From contig BTCW01000002.1 in NCBI GenBank assembly GCA_033239725.1, forward strand, positions 11,441,001 through 11,505,000: DNA of 64,000 bases. Reading direction: 5' to 3'. The notes under the pieces were generated by a model. It worked only from the letters and a program-made list of their open reading frames with translations. It did not search any database and had not been told where the DNA came from. Source of the stretch: Echinochloa phyllopogon (Eukaryota > Streptophyta > Magnoliopsida > Poales > Poaceae). Position numbers and translations under genes: made by a program. Below, piece after piece: positions 19,555-29,730 of this stretch; position 1 is the first letter of the stretch; each line of letters opens with the position of its first letter.

Positions 19555-20424
19555 ATGGCCATGGCGGCTCGCTCCTCCCTGGCGCCCCTGCTGCTGCTGG
19601 CCCTCTGCTCCGCCGCGTCCGCCGCGCGCACCGTCGGCGACGCCGTCCAGGACGCGTGCAGCAAGTCCCAGTTCCCCAAGATCTGCGTCGACGGCCTGTC
19701 GGCCAAGCCGGAGAGCCAGAAGGCGACGCCGCGGCGCCTGGCGGAGCTCTTCGTGGGCATCGCCGCCGACAAGGGCACGGGCATGGCCACGTTCCTGGAG
19801 GGCAAGTCCGAGATCAAGGACCTCGCCGCGCGCGGCTGCTACGACGGCTGCGGCAACGACGTCGAGGAGGCGGTGGCGCACCTCACCGCCGTCACCGACG
19901 GCCCCACCGACGCCAAGATCCTCGAGCTCAAGTCGTGGCTCTCCTCCACGCTCGGCGGCACCGCCGTGTGCGAGGACGCCTGCAAGGACCTCCCCAAGAG
20001 CGCCGGCAAGGACGAGGTGCTCAAGTACAGCGTCGACTTCGAGAACATGCTGCGCGTCACGCTCGACCTCATCACCGAGGCCTCGGGCTCCATGTCCGCC
20101 GACATCGCCCTGCCGCCGTCCGACGCCGCCGGCGCGCCGGCGCCGGCGCCGTCGTCCGGGAGCTCGGCGGCGGGATCGGAGGGCCCCGCTGCGTCCGCCG
20201 CCGCGCCGCAGTCCGGCGCCGCCAGCGGCCCGGCTGCCGACTCGCCGGCGGCGGCGTCCGCGGATGCTCCGGCGCCGTCGTCCAGGGATGGCGCCGGCGC
20301 GCCGGCGCCGTCGGGATCTTCCGCCGCCGATGGGCCGTCCGGGGACGACGCCGCCGACGCGCCGGGGCCGGCGTCTGAGGAGGATGGCGACGACGTCGAT
20401 TCCAGTGACGACACCAAGGCATGA
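19555..20424 (+). CDS. Pectin methylesterase/invertase inhibitor-like secreted protein 2
   Basis: A 289-aa intronless ORF from the first ATG; a second ATG lies two codons downstream. The signal peptide is residues 1-24 (LAPLLLLALCSAASA). Inhibitor domain: Cys35 and Cys44 (CSKSQFPKIC), ATPRRLAELF, Cys95/Cys99, LKSWLSSTLGGT, Cys139/Cys143, so the 40-residue second disulfide spacing is kept. It shares long stretches with gene 1, including TPRRLAEL, EEAVAHL, SWLSSTLGGT and LRVTLDLIT, so the two are recent paralogues. Residues about 182-289 form an Ala/Pro/Ser-rich arabinogalactan-like tail that ends acidic (EEDGDDVDSSDD) and is longer than in gene 1. The likely place of action is the cell wall, inhibiting pectin methylesterase or invertase; the target is unresolved. 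A Mutator-like element lies 138 bp after the stop codon. Confidence 0.88.
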   Translation: MAMAARSSLAPLLLLALCSAASAARTVGDAVQDACSKSQFPKICVDGLSAKPESQKATPRRLAELFVGIAADKGTGMATFLEGKSEIKDLAARGCYDGCGNDVEEAVAHLTAVTDGPTDAKILELKSWLSSTLGGTAVCEDACKDLPKSAGKDEVLKYSVDFENMLRVTLDLITEASGSMSADIALPPSDAAGAPAPAPSSGSSAAGSEGPAASAAAPQSGAASGPAADSPAAASADAPAPSSRDGAGAPAPSGSSAADGPSGDDAADAPGPASEEDGDDVDSSDDTKA

Positions 20425-20553
20425 TGAGATGATCGAGCGGCAACCACGCCGGCCGGCTTCGCTGCCAACTCCATCAAAGAAGATGCTGATTTGTTTACAT
20501 TTTTTGCAAAATTTGCCGTCCGTTTCCCGTAACAACTACGGTTTTGTAGTATT

Positions 20554-20562
20554 TAAACAATA
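20554..20562. repeat. 9-bp target duplication, left (MULE)
   Basis: TAAACAATA, repeated exactly at 21572-21580; nine bases is the Mutator hallmark. Confidence 0.92.
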
Positions 20563-21571
20563 GGGAAAATTTGCTACGGGACATGCAAAGTGGAGCCTAT
20601 TTGCTGAGACACACCGTTGACCACGCTATATGCTCGCGGACACTCCAGTTTTGTGTCAATTTGCTGGAACACACTCTCTTGATTAAAATAATAATTTTAG
20701 GGTGAAGGGGTGAGAGAAACCGAATGAAATGTCATGTTTGCCCTTGGATCCACTTGTCAGATTCTTTTTCATCCTTCATTCCCCTAAAATATAGCTCGCC
20801 CTGCTCTGCTCCTTCCGGTGCCTACCGGCCCATCTCCTACCCCAGCCCCCCCTGCGCGCGCGCGCCGCCCCTTTCCCTCCACCTCCCGCGCGCAACGCTG
20901 CTCTCCTGCTCCCTCTCTCACGGTGCGCGAGGTGGCTGCGGGCGGCGGATCCACCGGGGCCGTCATGGGAGGCAGCTCCCGGCTGCACGGCTTCGGGCCG
21001 GCGGTGCGGGTAGGTTGACGACGCGGCTCCAGAGATGGGGGCGACATATCCGACATTCGGGACAGCGATTCCGGTGTCGGGATGAAGCGTCGGCGCGGAT
21101 CCAGAGGCGGCGACGACGGATCCGGCCGAGCACGGGGAGCCTTCCCCGGCGTGGCAGCCTCCCGCACGCGCAGGCCGAGGTAGAGGCCAACTTCGGCGAA
21201 ATCGGCGACGCGCCGCTTCGCTTCCCGGGCGTTTCCTCTATCAGGCCCATGGAGCTTCCAGCGGCCGGCAACAGCTCGTGGGCGGCGCGGATCCGGAGGC
21301 GGCTACGGCAGATCTAGTGACAGCGGCGGCGGATGCGATGAGGAAGTCCTCGGGCCGGTGATGAAGGGGAATGAAGGATGAAGAAGAATCTGACAAGTGG
21401 GTCCAAGGGCAAACATGACATTTCATCCGGTTTCTCTCACCCCTTCAGCCTAAAATTATTATTTTAATCAAGAGAGTGTGTTCCAGCAAATTGACACAAA
21501 ACTGGAGTGTCCGCGAGCATATAGCGTGGTCAAATAGGCTCCACTTTGCATGTCCTGTAGCAAATTTTCCC
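20563..21571. mobile_element. Pack-MULE-like non-autonomous Mutator element
   Basis: 1,009 bp. Terminal inverted repeats of about 225-240 bp begin GGGAAAATTTGCTAC and are nearly identical; the right one lacks 16 bp present in the left (about 20605-20620). A perfect 9-bp target duplication flanks it. The interior (about 20800-21340) is strongly GC-rich, unlike the AT-rich ends. It is open in several frames (for example 20724-21317 plus and 20784-21167 minus) and lacks any transposase. GC-rich cargo of this kind is typical of captured host gene fragments in grass Pack-MULEs, but the source gene was not recognised. The position, just after inhibitor gene 2, fits the gene-proximal preference of Mutator elements. 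Confidence 0.88.
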
Positions 21572-21580
21572 TAAACAATA
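21572..21580. repeat. 9-bp target duplication, right (MULE)
   Basis: TAAACAATA, identical to 20554-20562. Confidence 0.92.
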
Positions 21581-22922
21581 ATAATGGGTTAAGCACAACA
21601 TAAGGCCCATGCACATGCAGTTGAACGTGTCTACGTGGGCCTATGTTGGAGCCAAACTCCGCAGAAATGGCACGCAGCCGTCTTAGGGCCCGTTTGTTTT
21701 AGCTTGTGACAGATTATAGATTTTTTTTTTAAACAAAGCTGGATTGTAAAAGTCTGCTGAGGCTGTGTGGCATCCCTGGTCTTTGAGATGTCCTCAAAAA
21801 AAAATCCCTGGTCTTTGAGAGGGTTATATTATTCCCATTTATGTTGGGCAATGTCTGTAGTACCCCAGCTTACTGAATGCTCCTTTTCTTTTCAATTGTC
21901 AAACGTTTAAATGTTACACATATTGGTGAGAGAATTATTACGTTCAAACTTTTTTCAGTCGCGCATGTTAGTTGGTTCATTCGCACTTCCGGTATGGTGC
22001 AGCGTCAAAATGAAAAAAAACTACATACTGCTCCAAGAAAATTAGAGAAAAGAAAATGATATATAGTTTAAATGGATGCGCGTTCTATCAAAACATTACA
22101 TAGATTATTGATTAACTTACGTTCATAGAACAATAACAAATAGGTTCAATCAAAGTTTGATTAGTTTGGTTTGCTGATGAGTCAAGTTAGTTTGCCTCGA
22201 TCTGTTCCTGTAAGTACGTTGTCATAGCATTGTTTATGGGAAAACTTGCTGAACACAGGTTTCCTTCTATCCATGAAGAAAGAAAAGGAAACAGAAATTG
22301 TGAAGATTTTGCTTGTTCTTCAGAGTCCTGTAAGACTCGAATTGATGCTGGAAAAGGCGCTCAATTTTGGGAGCTCAATATTGTCTATGAGTGTTTTCTA
22401 TTTTTCTGCTGAAATTAGCCAAATGTATTTGCTTCATTGGTCTATATATAGATACTTGACATTATATCCAATAATTACCATACAAATATAACTATATTTG
22501 AAAAATAAATCCTATATCTGCAACCTTACATGCTTTAGAAATAGATAAAGATAGATGGATATTGGACTTTTGGTATTTTGGGACTTCCCAATATGATTAT
22601 TGGACTGGACATGGGTTTTCAGCAACCAGATTTTAGTTAAGACTATCATGTTTGGATTTGCATTTCAATCCAATTCCACCTCTACATATATATAAAATCG
22701 TGTTATATATACTCGCATAGTCACATTAAGGCATAGTATATACAGCACATATATATTTCATTATATCCATTAATAACCCTGGCATTATATCCAATAATTA
22801 CCATACATAATTACCATATACATATATAATCCTATATATATTTCAAAATGAAATCCTATATATATGCAACCCGGCCTTCCCTCATACTTCTACAAGGTAG
22901 AATCAAAGTTATATACTCCGCC
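21581..22922. other. Intergenic and promoter region of inhibitor gene 3
   Basis: AT-rich. GGGCCCGTTTGTTTTAGC near 21687 looks like one end of a hAT-type MITE. A segment at about 22459-22535 (TTATATCCAATAATTACCATAC, then ATCCTATAT and GCAACC) is partly repeated at about 22785-22872 just before gene 3, so the gene 3 upstream region holds a direct duplication. Several TATATA runs (for example 22686-22712 and 22827-22866) could serve as TATA boxes; none can be singled out. Confidence 0.45.
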
Positions 22923-23522
22923 ATGGCCGCCTGCCCCTCACTTGCTCTCGTCTTCCTCCTCTCCGTCGTCGTCGTCCCCAGCACCCTCGCCGCCGCCGCG
23001 CCCACCACCGACGGCCTCCACAAGGCTTGCAACGCGACGTCCTCCCCAGGGCTCTGCCTCACGGTGCTGGGCGCGATCCCGGAGAGCCGCCGGCCGGCGG
23101 CGGCGGCGACCCCGCGGCGGCTCGGCGAGCTGGCGTTCCGGTACCTGGAGGGGGAGGCCCCGGCGCTGGTGGCAGAGGCCCGGCGCGAGACCGCCGCCAC
23201 GAGGAACCAGTCGATGATCTACTGCCTGAGGGAGTTCAACGAGAACATCGGGCTGTACGCGCGGTGGCTGCGCGGGCTCGCGCCGGAGCGCGGCGCCGGG
23301 TTCGCGGAGGCGAGGCGGAGGCTGGAGGGGATCCTGTCGGCGCCGTCGAGCAGCGGGATCAGCTGCTCGGGAAGCCAGTTCGACGAGAAGCCCGTCATCC
23401 GAAGAATCTTCGACTACGAGGCCATGATGCAGGTCACGCTCGACCTCATGAACGCCGCCGCCGGGAAGCCGCCGGCGTCGTCGGACTACGGCGCCGACGG
23501 AACATTTGCGGTAATGGACTGA
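22923..23522 (+). CDS. Pectin methylesterase/invertase inhibitor-like protein 3 (divergent)
   Basis: 199 aa from ATG 22923, chosen over the upstream in-frame ATG at 22848 because a signal peptide follows directly (residues 1-25, ALVFLLSVVVV). Cys36 and Cys45 form the first hairpin (CNATSSPGLC), then ATPRRLGELAF, Cys101 (YCLREF) and Cys148 (ISCSG). Here the second pair is Cys101-Cys148, and the extra cysteines of genes 1 and 2 are absent. The domain ends MMQVTLDLMNAA, matching LRVTLDLIT in the paralogues. There is no Ala/Pro-rich tail; the protein stops about 18 residues later, so length is typical for the family. Intronless and GC-rich. Probably a secreted inhibitor; it is clearly older or faster-evolving than genes 1 and 2. 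Confidence 0.82.
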   Translation: MAACPSLALVFLLSVVVVPSTLAAAAPTTDGLHKACNATSSPGLCLTVLGAIPESRRPAAAATPRRLGELAFRYLEGEAPALVAEARRETAATRNQSMIYCLREFNENIGLYARWLRGLAPERGAGFAEARRRLEGILSAPSSSGISCSGSQFDEKPVIRRIFDYEAMMQVTLDLMNAAAGKPPASSDYGADGTFAVMD

Positions 23523-23593
23523 ACCTGCGGCGGCGAATTGTGTTTGGAAAATCTAGGAAACTTCCGTTTTTGGATGGATTGTTGGAGATCCGG

Positions 23594-23757
23594 GGCTTAC
23601 TTGTCGCTTGTATACGATTGATAATTAATAAGAAGAAGCGGTTTTTATGCACCAATTTGTTCATATCTCTGGAGAAATCTTGAGTTCACTCTATCCATTG
23701 GAGACTGATAGAGCTCTGGGGCCAGGGCTCTGGAAAGGGAAAAATACACATTGAATT
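23594..23757 (+). repeat. Sequence after gene 3, duplicated at 63450-63626
   Basis: GCTTACTTGTCGCTTGTATACG through CCAATTTGTTCATATCTC and TTGAGTTCACTCTATCC to GGGGCCAGGGC matches 63450-63626 in the same order and orientation, with small indels. It begins about 70 bp after the gene 3 stop. Confidence 0.8.
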
Positions 23758-24003
23758 AACCCAAAATCTAGGCGGAGAGGGCTCTCCATTTGGACTTATC
23801 TCGAGAGCCCTGCTTAGAGCAACTCCAGCAATGCTATGTAAATTAAGGCCTTCAAATCTAATTTGCAGGCCCAACTCAAAAATAGAGACCCTTCAAATTA
23901 GAGTCCAACTCCAGCAACAAATCAACTCAGTCCTCTATTTAGTTGTGGACCCCATATGTCAGTCAACAAATCAACTCCAATCCTCCTTCGCTCGCCGCGC
24001 TCG

Positions 24004-24146
24004 CCCCCAACGCCGGCCGTCGTCGGTCCTCCCCTTCCCCGCCCCCAACGCCGGCCGTCGTCGGTCCTCCCCTTCCCCGCCCCCAACATCGGCCGCCGTC
24101 CGTCCTCCCCTTCCCCGCCCCCAACGCCGGCCGTCGTCGCTCAGCG
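24004..24146 (+). repeat. 38-bp tandem repeat, about 3.7 copies
   Basis: A CCCCCAACGCCGGCCGTCG-type unit with period 38, C-rich. It lies in the region left of the ABCG fragment, and long plus-strand ORFs over it are low complexity. Confidence 0.8.
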
Positions 24147-24244
24147 CCCGTCGAAGCCGCAGCCGCCGCCGGCCGCACTGCTTGTCACCGCCGTCGTGCC
24201 CTGCTACTGGGCGCTCCTCCCCTGCACCTCCTCCAGGTATTCCC

Positions 24245-25135
24245 GGCCGCGAAGCCGGCGGCGGCGAAGTAGTCCATGGCGTCGCGGCCGGCGCCGAAGT
24301 AGAGGCAGCTGCCCTCGGCGAGCAGCAACACGGAGTTGAACATCCGGTACACCCTCGTCGACGGCTGGTGCACCGACATCACCACCGTGCGGCCCTTCCC
24401 GGCCAGCGCCGACAGCGTGGCGACGAGCCGCGCTGCCATAGTGGAGTCGAGCCCCGACGTGGGCTCGTCGAGGATGAGCAGGCTCGGGTTCACCAGCAGC
24501 TCGTGCCCGATGCTGACGTGCTTCCGCTCGCCGCCGGAGACCCCGCGCACGAAGGCGTTGCCGACGGCGGTGTCGGCGCAGGCGGCGAGGCCGAGCTCAG
24601 CGATCACGGCCTCGGCGGCGGCGGGGGCGGCACGGGGCAGGCGGAGCATGGCGCAGAAGACGAGCGTCTTGCGCACGGTGAGGTGCGAGTGGAGCACGTC
24701 GTCCTGGGCCACGAACCCCGTGCGCCGCTGCACGGCGCGGCCGCCGGCGAGGACGGTGCCGGTGTGGCGGCCACCGAGGATGGAGAGGAGCGTGGACTTG
24801 CTGCTCCCCGATGGGCCCAGCACCGCGAGGATCTCCCCCCGGGCGTGCCTCGCCGGTGACGCCCCTCAGGATCGTCCGCTCCTTGGGCGCCGCCGCGGCC
24901 GCGGCGCCGGCGCCGGAGTGGGATGATATCCGGCCCGGCGGCGCCGCCTTCGCCGCCGACGACGCCGGGCGCTCCGTCTACTTGACGCGGTACGACACGT
25001 CGATGAACTGCAGGTTGAGCGGCATGCAGGCGGTGGTGAGGAGGCACGCAGGCGGTAGGTTGAACTGCTGGTTGAGCAGAAGCAGGCAGCGGCAGCGGAT
25101 GCGGATGAGATGGAAAAAATCCGGTGGGACCCACG
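24245..25135 (-). pseudogene. ABCG (WBC) half-transporter fragment, ATP-binding domain only
   Basis: Minus-strand reading shows MPLNLQFIDVSYRVK from about 25025, then RTILRGVTGEARPG, then a Walker A-like GPSGSSKST (the second Gly of the usual GSGKST is Ser), QDDVLHSHLTV (Q-loop), VSGGERKHVSIG (ABC signature) and LLILDEPTSGLDST (Walker B, D-loop). It ends after the H-loop (MSVHQPS) at MDYFAAAGF. No transmembrane domain follows. Lesions: TAG at 24978-24980 right after SYRVK, and an extra base in the run of six C at 24835-24840 that shifts frame just before Walker A. Intact relatives export lipids, hormones or cuticle precursors. This fragment has no intron and is probably a captured or truncated gene copy; its right side is cut by the Athila LTR. 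Confidence 0.85.
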
Positions 25136-25152
25136 GTTTGGAGGGGGGATTG

Positions 25153-25900
25153 GCCGTACAAGCCGCCGGGAGCCGTCCACGTCTACAACAACCAAGCAAC
25201 GACTATGCAAGCCGCGTAGGATGCCCGCCAACTCATTTCGGAGCACCGACACATCAGCCTGGGTCCATACTACACAAGTCCAAGTAGCCAGGCCGGCCCA
25301 GGAGGGACCCAAAGGGCAGAGGCGGTGCAGAGGAGTGGGCCTGGACCCTGAGGCCTGTTCGGCCGAACAGAGGCCTTCGACCGAACCGACTCCCCTGCAG
25401 AAGCCGCCTCCAGAAGCAAATCTGAGCCATTGGGAGCCAAGGCGGCAAGATGGACGGTTCGGCCGAACAGGTCGGTTCGGCCGAACCGACCTTCTTCGCC
25501 CGAATCAAGGGGGGATATTCCCTGAATGCCTTGACGGTTACTCCACTTCAACCGGCCATTGAGTACTATAAATAGAGGGCCAAGCTGCTCATTTGAGTAC
25601 ACAACACAAGAGTAGAGTGCAGGCGAAGCACTGTTAGTTCTCCACTTGTATCAGTAGAGATAGGGAGTGAGGAGAGGTGAGCGTCCCGGAGAGGAGCCGA
25701 AGTGTCGGCCCCTCTTCCTGCTGTACCTCTACGGATGCGGCTCTGCTTCGAGTGACATCCGGGTCATGTCTGGTAACTCTTGTATCTCTCTCTGATTAAT
25801 TGAGCATTCAGTTCTTACATTTATATACTTGTCTCGTTCTTCGTTCAATGCTTAGTTGATTGGTATAACTGTATACTGGTTGCTTAGCTTGGGTGCTTAT
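25153..25900 (+). repeat. Left LTR of Athila-like element, first part (5'-truncated, split)
   Basis: Homologous to 55323-56070 of the intact right LTR and lacking the first 214 bp of it. It holds a TATA box (CTATAAATAG near 25567) and repeats of GTTCGGCCGAAC. It is interrupted at 25900 by the second Tat element and continues at 38499. Confidence 0.9.
25896..25900. repeat. Target-site duplication, left (Tat-2)
   Basis: CTTAT, repeated at 38494-38498. The flanks join to the continuous Athila LTR sequence seen uninterrupted at 56066-56071. Confidence 0.95.
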
Positions 25901-27223
25901 TGTCGGGGACAAACCCAGGGGGTCCCCTAATCATCGGGGTAATCACCCTCAAAAAACGCTAACCACGGAAGGCCGAATCGCCGGCAGCCCGGAAGGGCCA
26001 CCAAGGCAACGCGGCCCCTCACAACTCACGGCCCAAATACAGCCGTCCGAGCTCGCCTGACAAGAGGGCCACGCACCCCCTTAAGCAGGCGAGCAAACTC
26101 CGCCTCGCTCAAGGGCCGCGCACTCCCTCGAGCAGGCGAGCCAACTCCGCCTCGCTCGAGGCCACCTACTCAACGCGGCGCGCCCCAGCGCCCCGCCCGA
26201 CAACGGCATTTAATGCCCGCCCCATCGGGCGGGCGCCAAAGTCAAAAGGCGATCTCTCCCCACGCCGCGCTGATGACACTATAGAGCTCGCTGTTCTACC
26301 TGCTCCGGTCACTGTACGTCCTCACTGCCACTGTGCGGACACAAGCGGCACTTCGCAAGGCCCTGTGCGGACTTGCAGGCGTCATTCCGCATCACTATTC
26401 CACCCGCTCCCGTCTTTTCCCCCGGGTGCAGCCCTCGAATGGGTATGAAGAACCCTCGAACGAATATATGAGTGGCGACCGAGTGCAGACTCCGGTCAGG
26501 CGCGGCCCGGTGATGACGAACGCCGAGTCAAATCCACCAACTCTCGGCCATTCCCCTGTAAACCGGGCACGCCGCGCACTGTGGTCGCCAGCAACCGCCA
26601 TGCCGACCTCTGTGCCGCCAACTCCCGTCCTTCCCCACCTACCACACCCTCGAATCAACCAGCGGCGGGCGGCTGGGCGCGGTTTACGGCTGCGCCACCC
26701 CTCGAAGCACTCCAGGACAAGCGCAGGGATGACCGTGACACCTGCAGAAGCCGGAGCTCGCCATAAAACCCCTGCCAGGGTCAAGGACGACCGCACGCCC
26801 GGCGCCATGCTCTCCAGTGCGCGCCCCTGTAGCACACACTACACTTGTACTTGTAAGCCCCTCCCCCCTCTCTCCTTGACCTATAAAAGGAGGAAGGGAG
26901 CGACACGGGGACGAGGGGACGGATAGACGAGCACACACCGCCTCGCACGATATTGGCACTCGCCTCAATCGCTTTCACACTCATCTTCAGGGACTTGGAG
27001 ACTCCTTCTCCTCTCCCCCCTCGCTTGTAGCACCCCACTGCAAGCATTCCAGTGCAAGATAGTACAGCGCCCCAAGCGCAATCTGCTGGACGTACGACCT
27101 CACGGTCGGAACCAGGATAAACCCTTTTCTCACCGTGCTAGCTCTTGCATCAACCGTCAGGGGACGGGACACAGCGCATTCTGTGTGGCGCTGAGGATTG
27201 GCCGCCCGATCCCAGCACCGACA
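25901..27223 (+). repeat. 5' LTR of Tat-2
   Basis: 1,323 bp, TGTCGGGGAC...CAGCACCGACA. TATA box CTATAAAAGG at 26881-26890, followed by a GC-rich leader. ORFs inside (for example 26333-26926) recur in the other LTR only because the LTRs are copies. Confidence 0.95.
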
Positions 27224-27224
27224 G

Positions 27225-27243
27225 TGGCGCGCCAGGTAGGGGG
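27225..27243 (+). other. Primer-binding site of Tat-2
   Basis: TGGCGCGCCAGGTAGGGGG starts one base after the 5' LTR. The tRNA was not identified. Confidence 0.75.
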
Positions 27244-27306
27244 GTTGCGCTCTGATCAACCCGCTTTACCCGATCAGTTCCCTTGACGGCAAGCCACGCC
27301 AAGGCC

Positions 27307-29730
27307 ATGGCGCCACGATCCGCCACGGGGTCTCCCGGCCCGCTTCCGCGCGGGTACCGGATCATGTTTGGGAGCCTGGAGTTCGAAACGACCGATGAGG
27401 GCCTCCTCATGCGGCTCGCCTCCAGGACGCCCAGCATGATAGCCATTACCCCGGCGCTGCCGACACCGCCCAACCTCAGGAGACGTCGAAGACTACACGA
27501 GCTGCAGATTCGCAAGGAACGGCGCGTTGCCCCACGCGTCGTCCTCCCTGATTGGGACGCACACCTGTGGCTCCGGCCCGCTGCCGTGTTATAGGGGAGC
27601 GCACCCCCACCAGCGGCTCCCGCGGAGGGAGCACGCTAGGAAAACGTGGCCGGGCCGGCGCCATTCCCCCACGGAATGAGCAACGCGGCCGCAAGCTACT
27701 CCGCGGCAATCAGCGCCAACCTGAGCGCGCAAGAGGATTCACCGGGTCACCAGCTGGGTTCAATCCGTAGCCTCAGCATTTCCTCGCTCGGCGGGTCCCG
27801 GCCCGAGTCGGACGACGGGGAAAGTGTGCGCGGCCAGGAGCACCCGGGCCTGGACTACTCCGGGCTGCGCGACCGCGAAGGCCTTACTTCCTTCCAGGCC
27901 ATTGCGGACTTCTGCCTCACTTGTTCTAAAGATTCCAGCAAAGGGGAGTACGACCCCACGCGGGAATGCTTCATCCTCGACGGCAAAGTAGAGTCCGTGG
28001 GAGAGGATGAAGAAACGCGCGACGGGGCCGGACACGACGAACCGCCACCAGCGCCCGCCGAGCCATCGGGCGAAGCCGCACTCACGCAGGCATAGCTCAC
28101 GCAGGTGCAAGAGCTGGAAGCCAGGCTCCGACAGGAGCGCCAGCAGGTTCAGGAGCTGCGCGCAGCTCTGGAAGCCTGGCAGCCCGAGCGCGGCGAACGT
28201 GCGCGAGCTGCCGGGCGCATTGCTCAAGCGCGCATCATGGGTGACGGCAACGACGCCAGCCCTGCCATGCCGCCGCGGGCAAGCCAGAAGCTCGTTGCCG
28301 CAGTAACCCTGATTCGGGCCATGCCCGAACCATCGACACTAGAGGCGCGCGACATGCGGCGCCAGGTGCAGGCCCTTGTTGAAGAAGCGGCCGTTCAACA
28401 AGCGGAAAGTTCCGCCTCCCGCATGCGCCACCAGGCCAGTTCAAGAGCCGGAGGAAGCAAGCGGGATAAGGAACAATCCATCCATACCCCGCCTAGGGGC
28501 GCATGGACGCCTCACCGACCAACGAACGACGGGAAGGCACTCATGACCGGCGACCGCGAAACGAGGAGGTCCGCGAAGGACCGGCTCGTGGACACATGAG
28601 GCGCCATCGACGACTGTGACGCGCACAACATACTGAACAAGAAGAGGCAGGACACGACGCCTCCCCGCAGTAGGCACCCCCGATGAGGGGGTCGCTACGA
28701 CAGCGAGGAGGACAAGAGCCCGACGCCGGAACCTCCGGGAACCCCTGTGTTCAGCCGGAAAATCCGTTCGGCCGCCATCCCGCCGCGCTTTCGTCAGCCG
28801 ACCACCATCACCAAGTATTCGGGCGAGACGAAACCCGAGACGTGGCTCAACGACTACCGCTTGGCTTGCCAGTTGGGCGGGGCCACCGACGACGCTATGA
28901 TCATCCGCAGCCTTCCGCTTCATCTCGCGGACTCGGCACGGACATGGCTCGAACACCTACCCGCGAACCAGATCCACGACTGGGATGACCTGGTCAAGAT
29001 GTTCGTGGGTAATTTCCAGGGCACATACGTGCGCCCCGGAAACTCCTGGGACCTGCGCGGGTGCCGGCAGGCGGCCGACGAACCGCTGAGAGACTTCATC
29101 CGCCGCTTCTCCAAGCGCTGCACCGAGCTACCGAGCGTGGGTGACTCCGAAATCATCCACGCCTTCCTCGAAGGCACGACTTGTCGGGAGCTGGTGCGCG
29201 AGCTGGGGCGAAACCATCCCACCAGTGTGAACGCGCTGTTCGACATCGCTACCAACTTCGCCTCCGGGGAGGAGGCCGTTGGGGCGATCTTCGACGGCAA
29301 GACCAAGGGGAAGCGCGCGGAGGAGCTGCCCGCGGAGGGCAGCAAGTCCAAGGGAAAGGCCAAAAAGCAGAAACGAGGCGGCAAAGGCAGGAAGCCTCGG
29401 CAAGCCGCGCAGCAGCAGCAGCAGGGCGAGGACTCTGACGAGGCCCTCGTGGTCGAGCGAGGCCGCAAAGGCCCTCGAGGCCCCCCTCAGGGGGGAGGCC
29501 TATTCGACGAGATGCTGAAGAAGCCATGCCCGTACCATAAGGGCCCTGTCACCCACACCCTCGAACAGTGTGAGATGATCAAGGGTTACTTCAAGCGCAC
29601 CTCCGCGAAGGAGGGTGGCCCAAAGAAGGGTGCGGGTGATGGCAACAATGACGAGTTCCCCCATGTGGAGAATGTCTTCTTCATCATGGGGGCCCACAGT
29701 GAACGCGACGTCCCGGGTGCAAAGACGTGA
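27307..29730 (+). pseudogene. Gag of Tat-2, broken by in-frame stops
   Basis: ATG at 27307 (MAPRSATG). The same frame continues through TAG 27592-27594, TAG 27637-27639, TAG 28093-28095, TGA 28597-28599 and TGA 28684-28686. A Gln/Glu/Arg-rich coiled-coil-like stretch (QVQELEARLRQERQQVQ) lies near 28100. The gag domain follows from 28747 (FRQPTTITKYSGETKPETWLNDY cut short here, WLEHLPANQI, FVGNFQGTYVRPG, FIRRFSKRCTELP). A Lys/Gly-rich basic part and a Cys/His segment (CPYHKGPVTHTLEQC) come next. Pol overlaps in the +1 frame from 29615; a single shift near 29700-29735 probably separates what was one polyprotein in intact relatives. Confidence 0.85.

Noticed and set aside
19510..20535. 341-codon minus ORF opposite inhibitor gene 2
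   Set aside because: Mirror shadow of a GC-rich gene; Arg/Gly-rich with no motif.
23831..24859. 342-codon plus ORF over the ABCG fragment
   Set aside because: It is antisense to the recognisable ATP-binding motifs and built partly from a 38-bp tandem repeat.
26333..26926. 197-codon ORF in the Tat-2 LTR (and the copy at 37483-38196)
   Set aside because: It spans the LTR promoter and TATA box; the composition is low complexity and the open frame is best explained by high GC.
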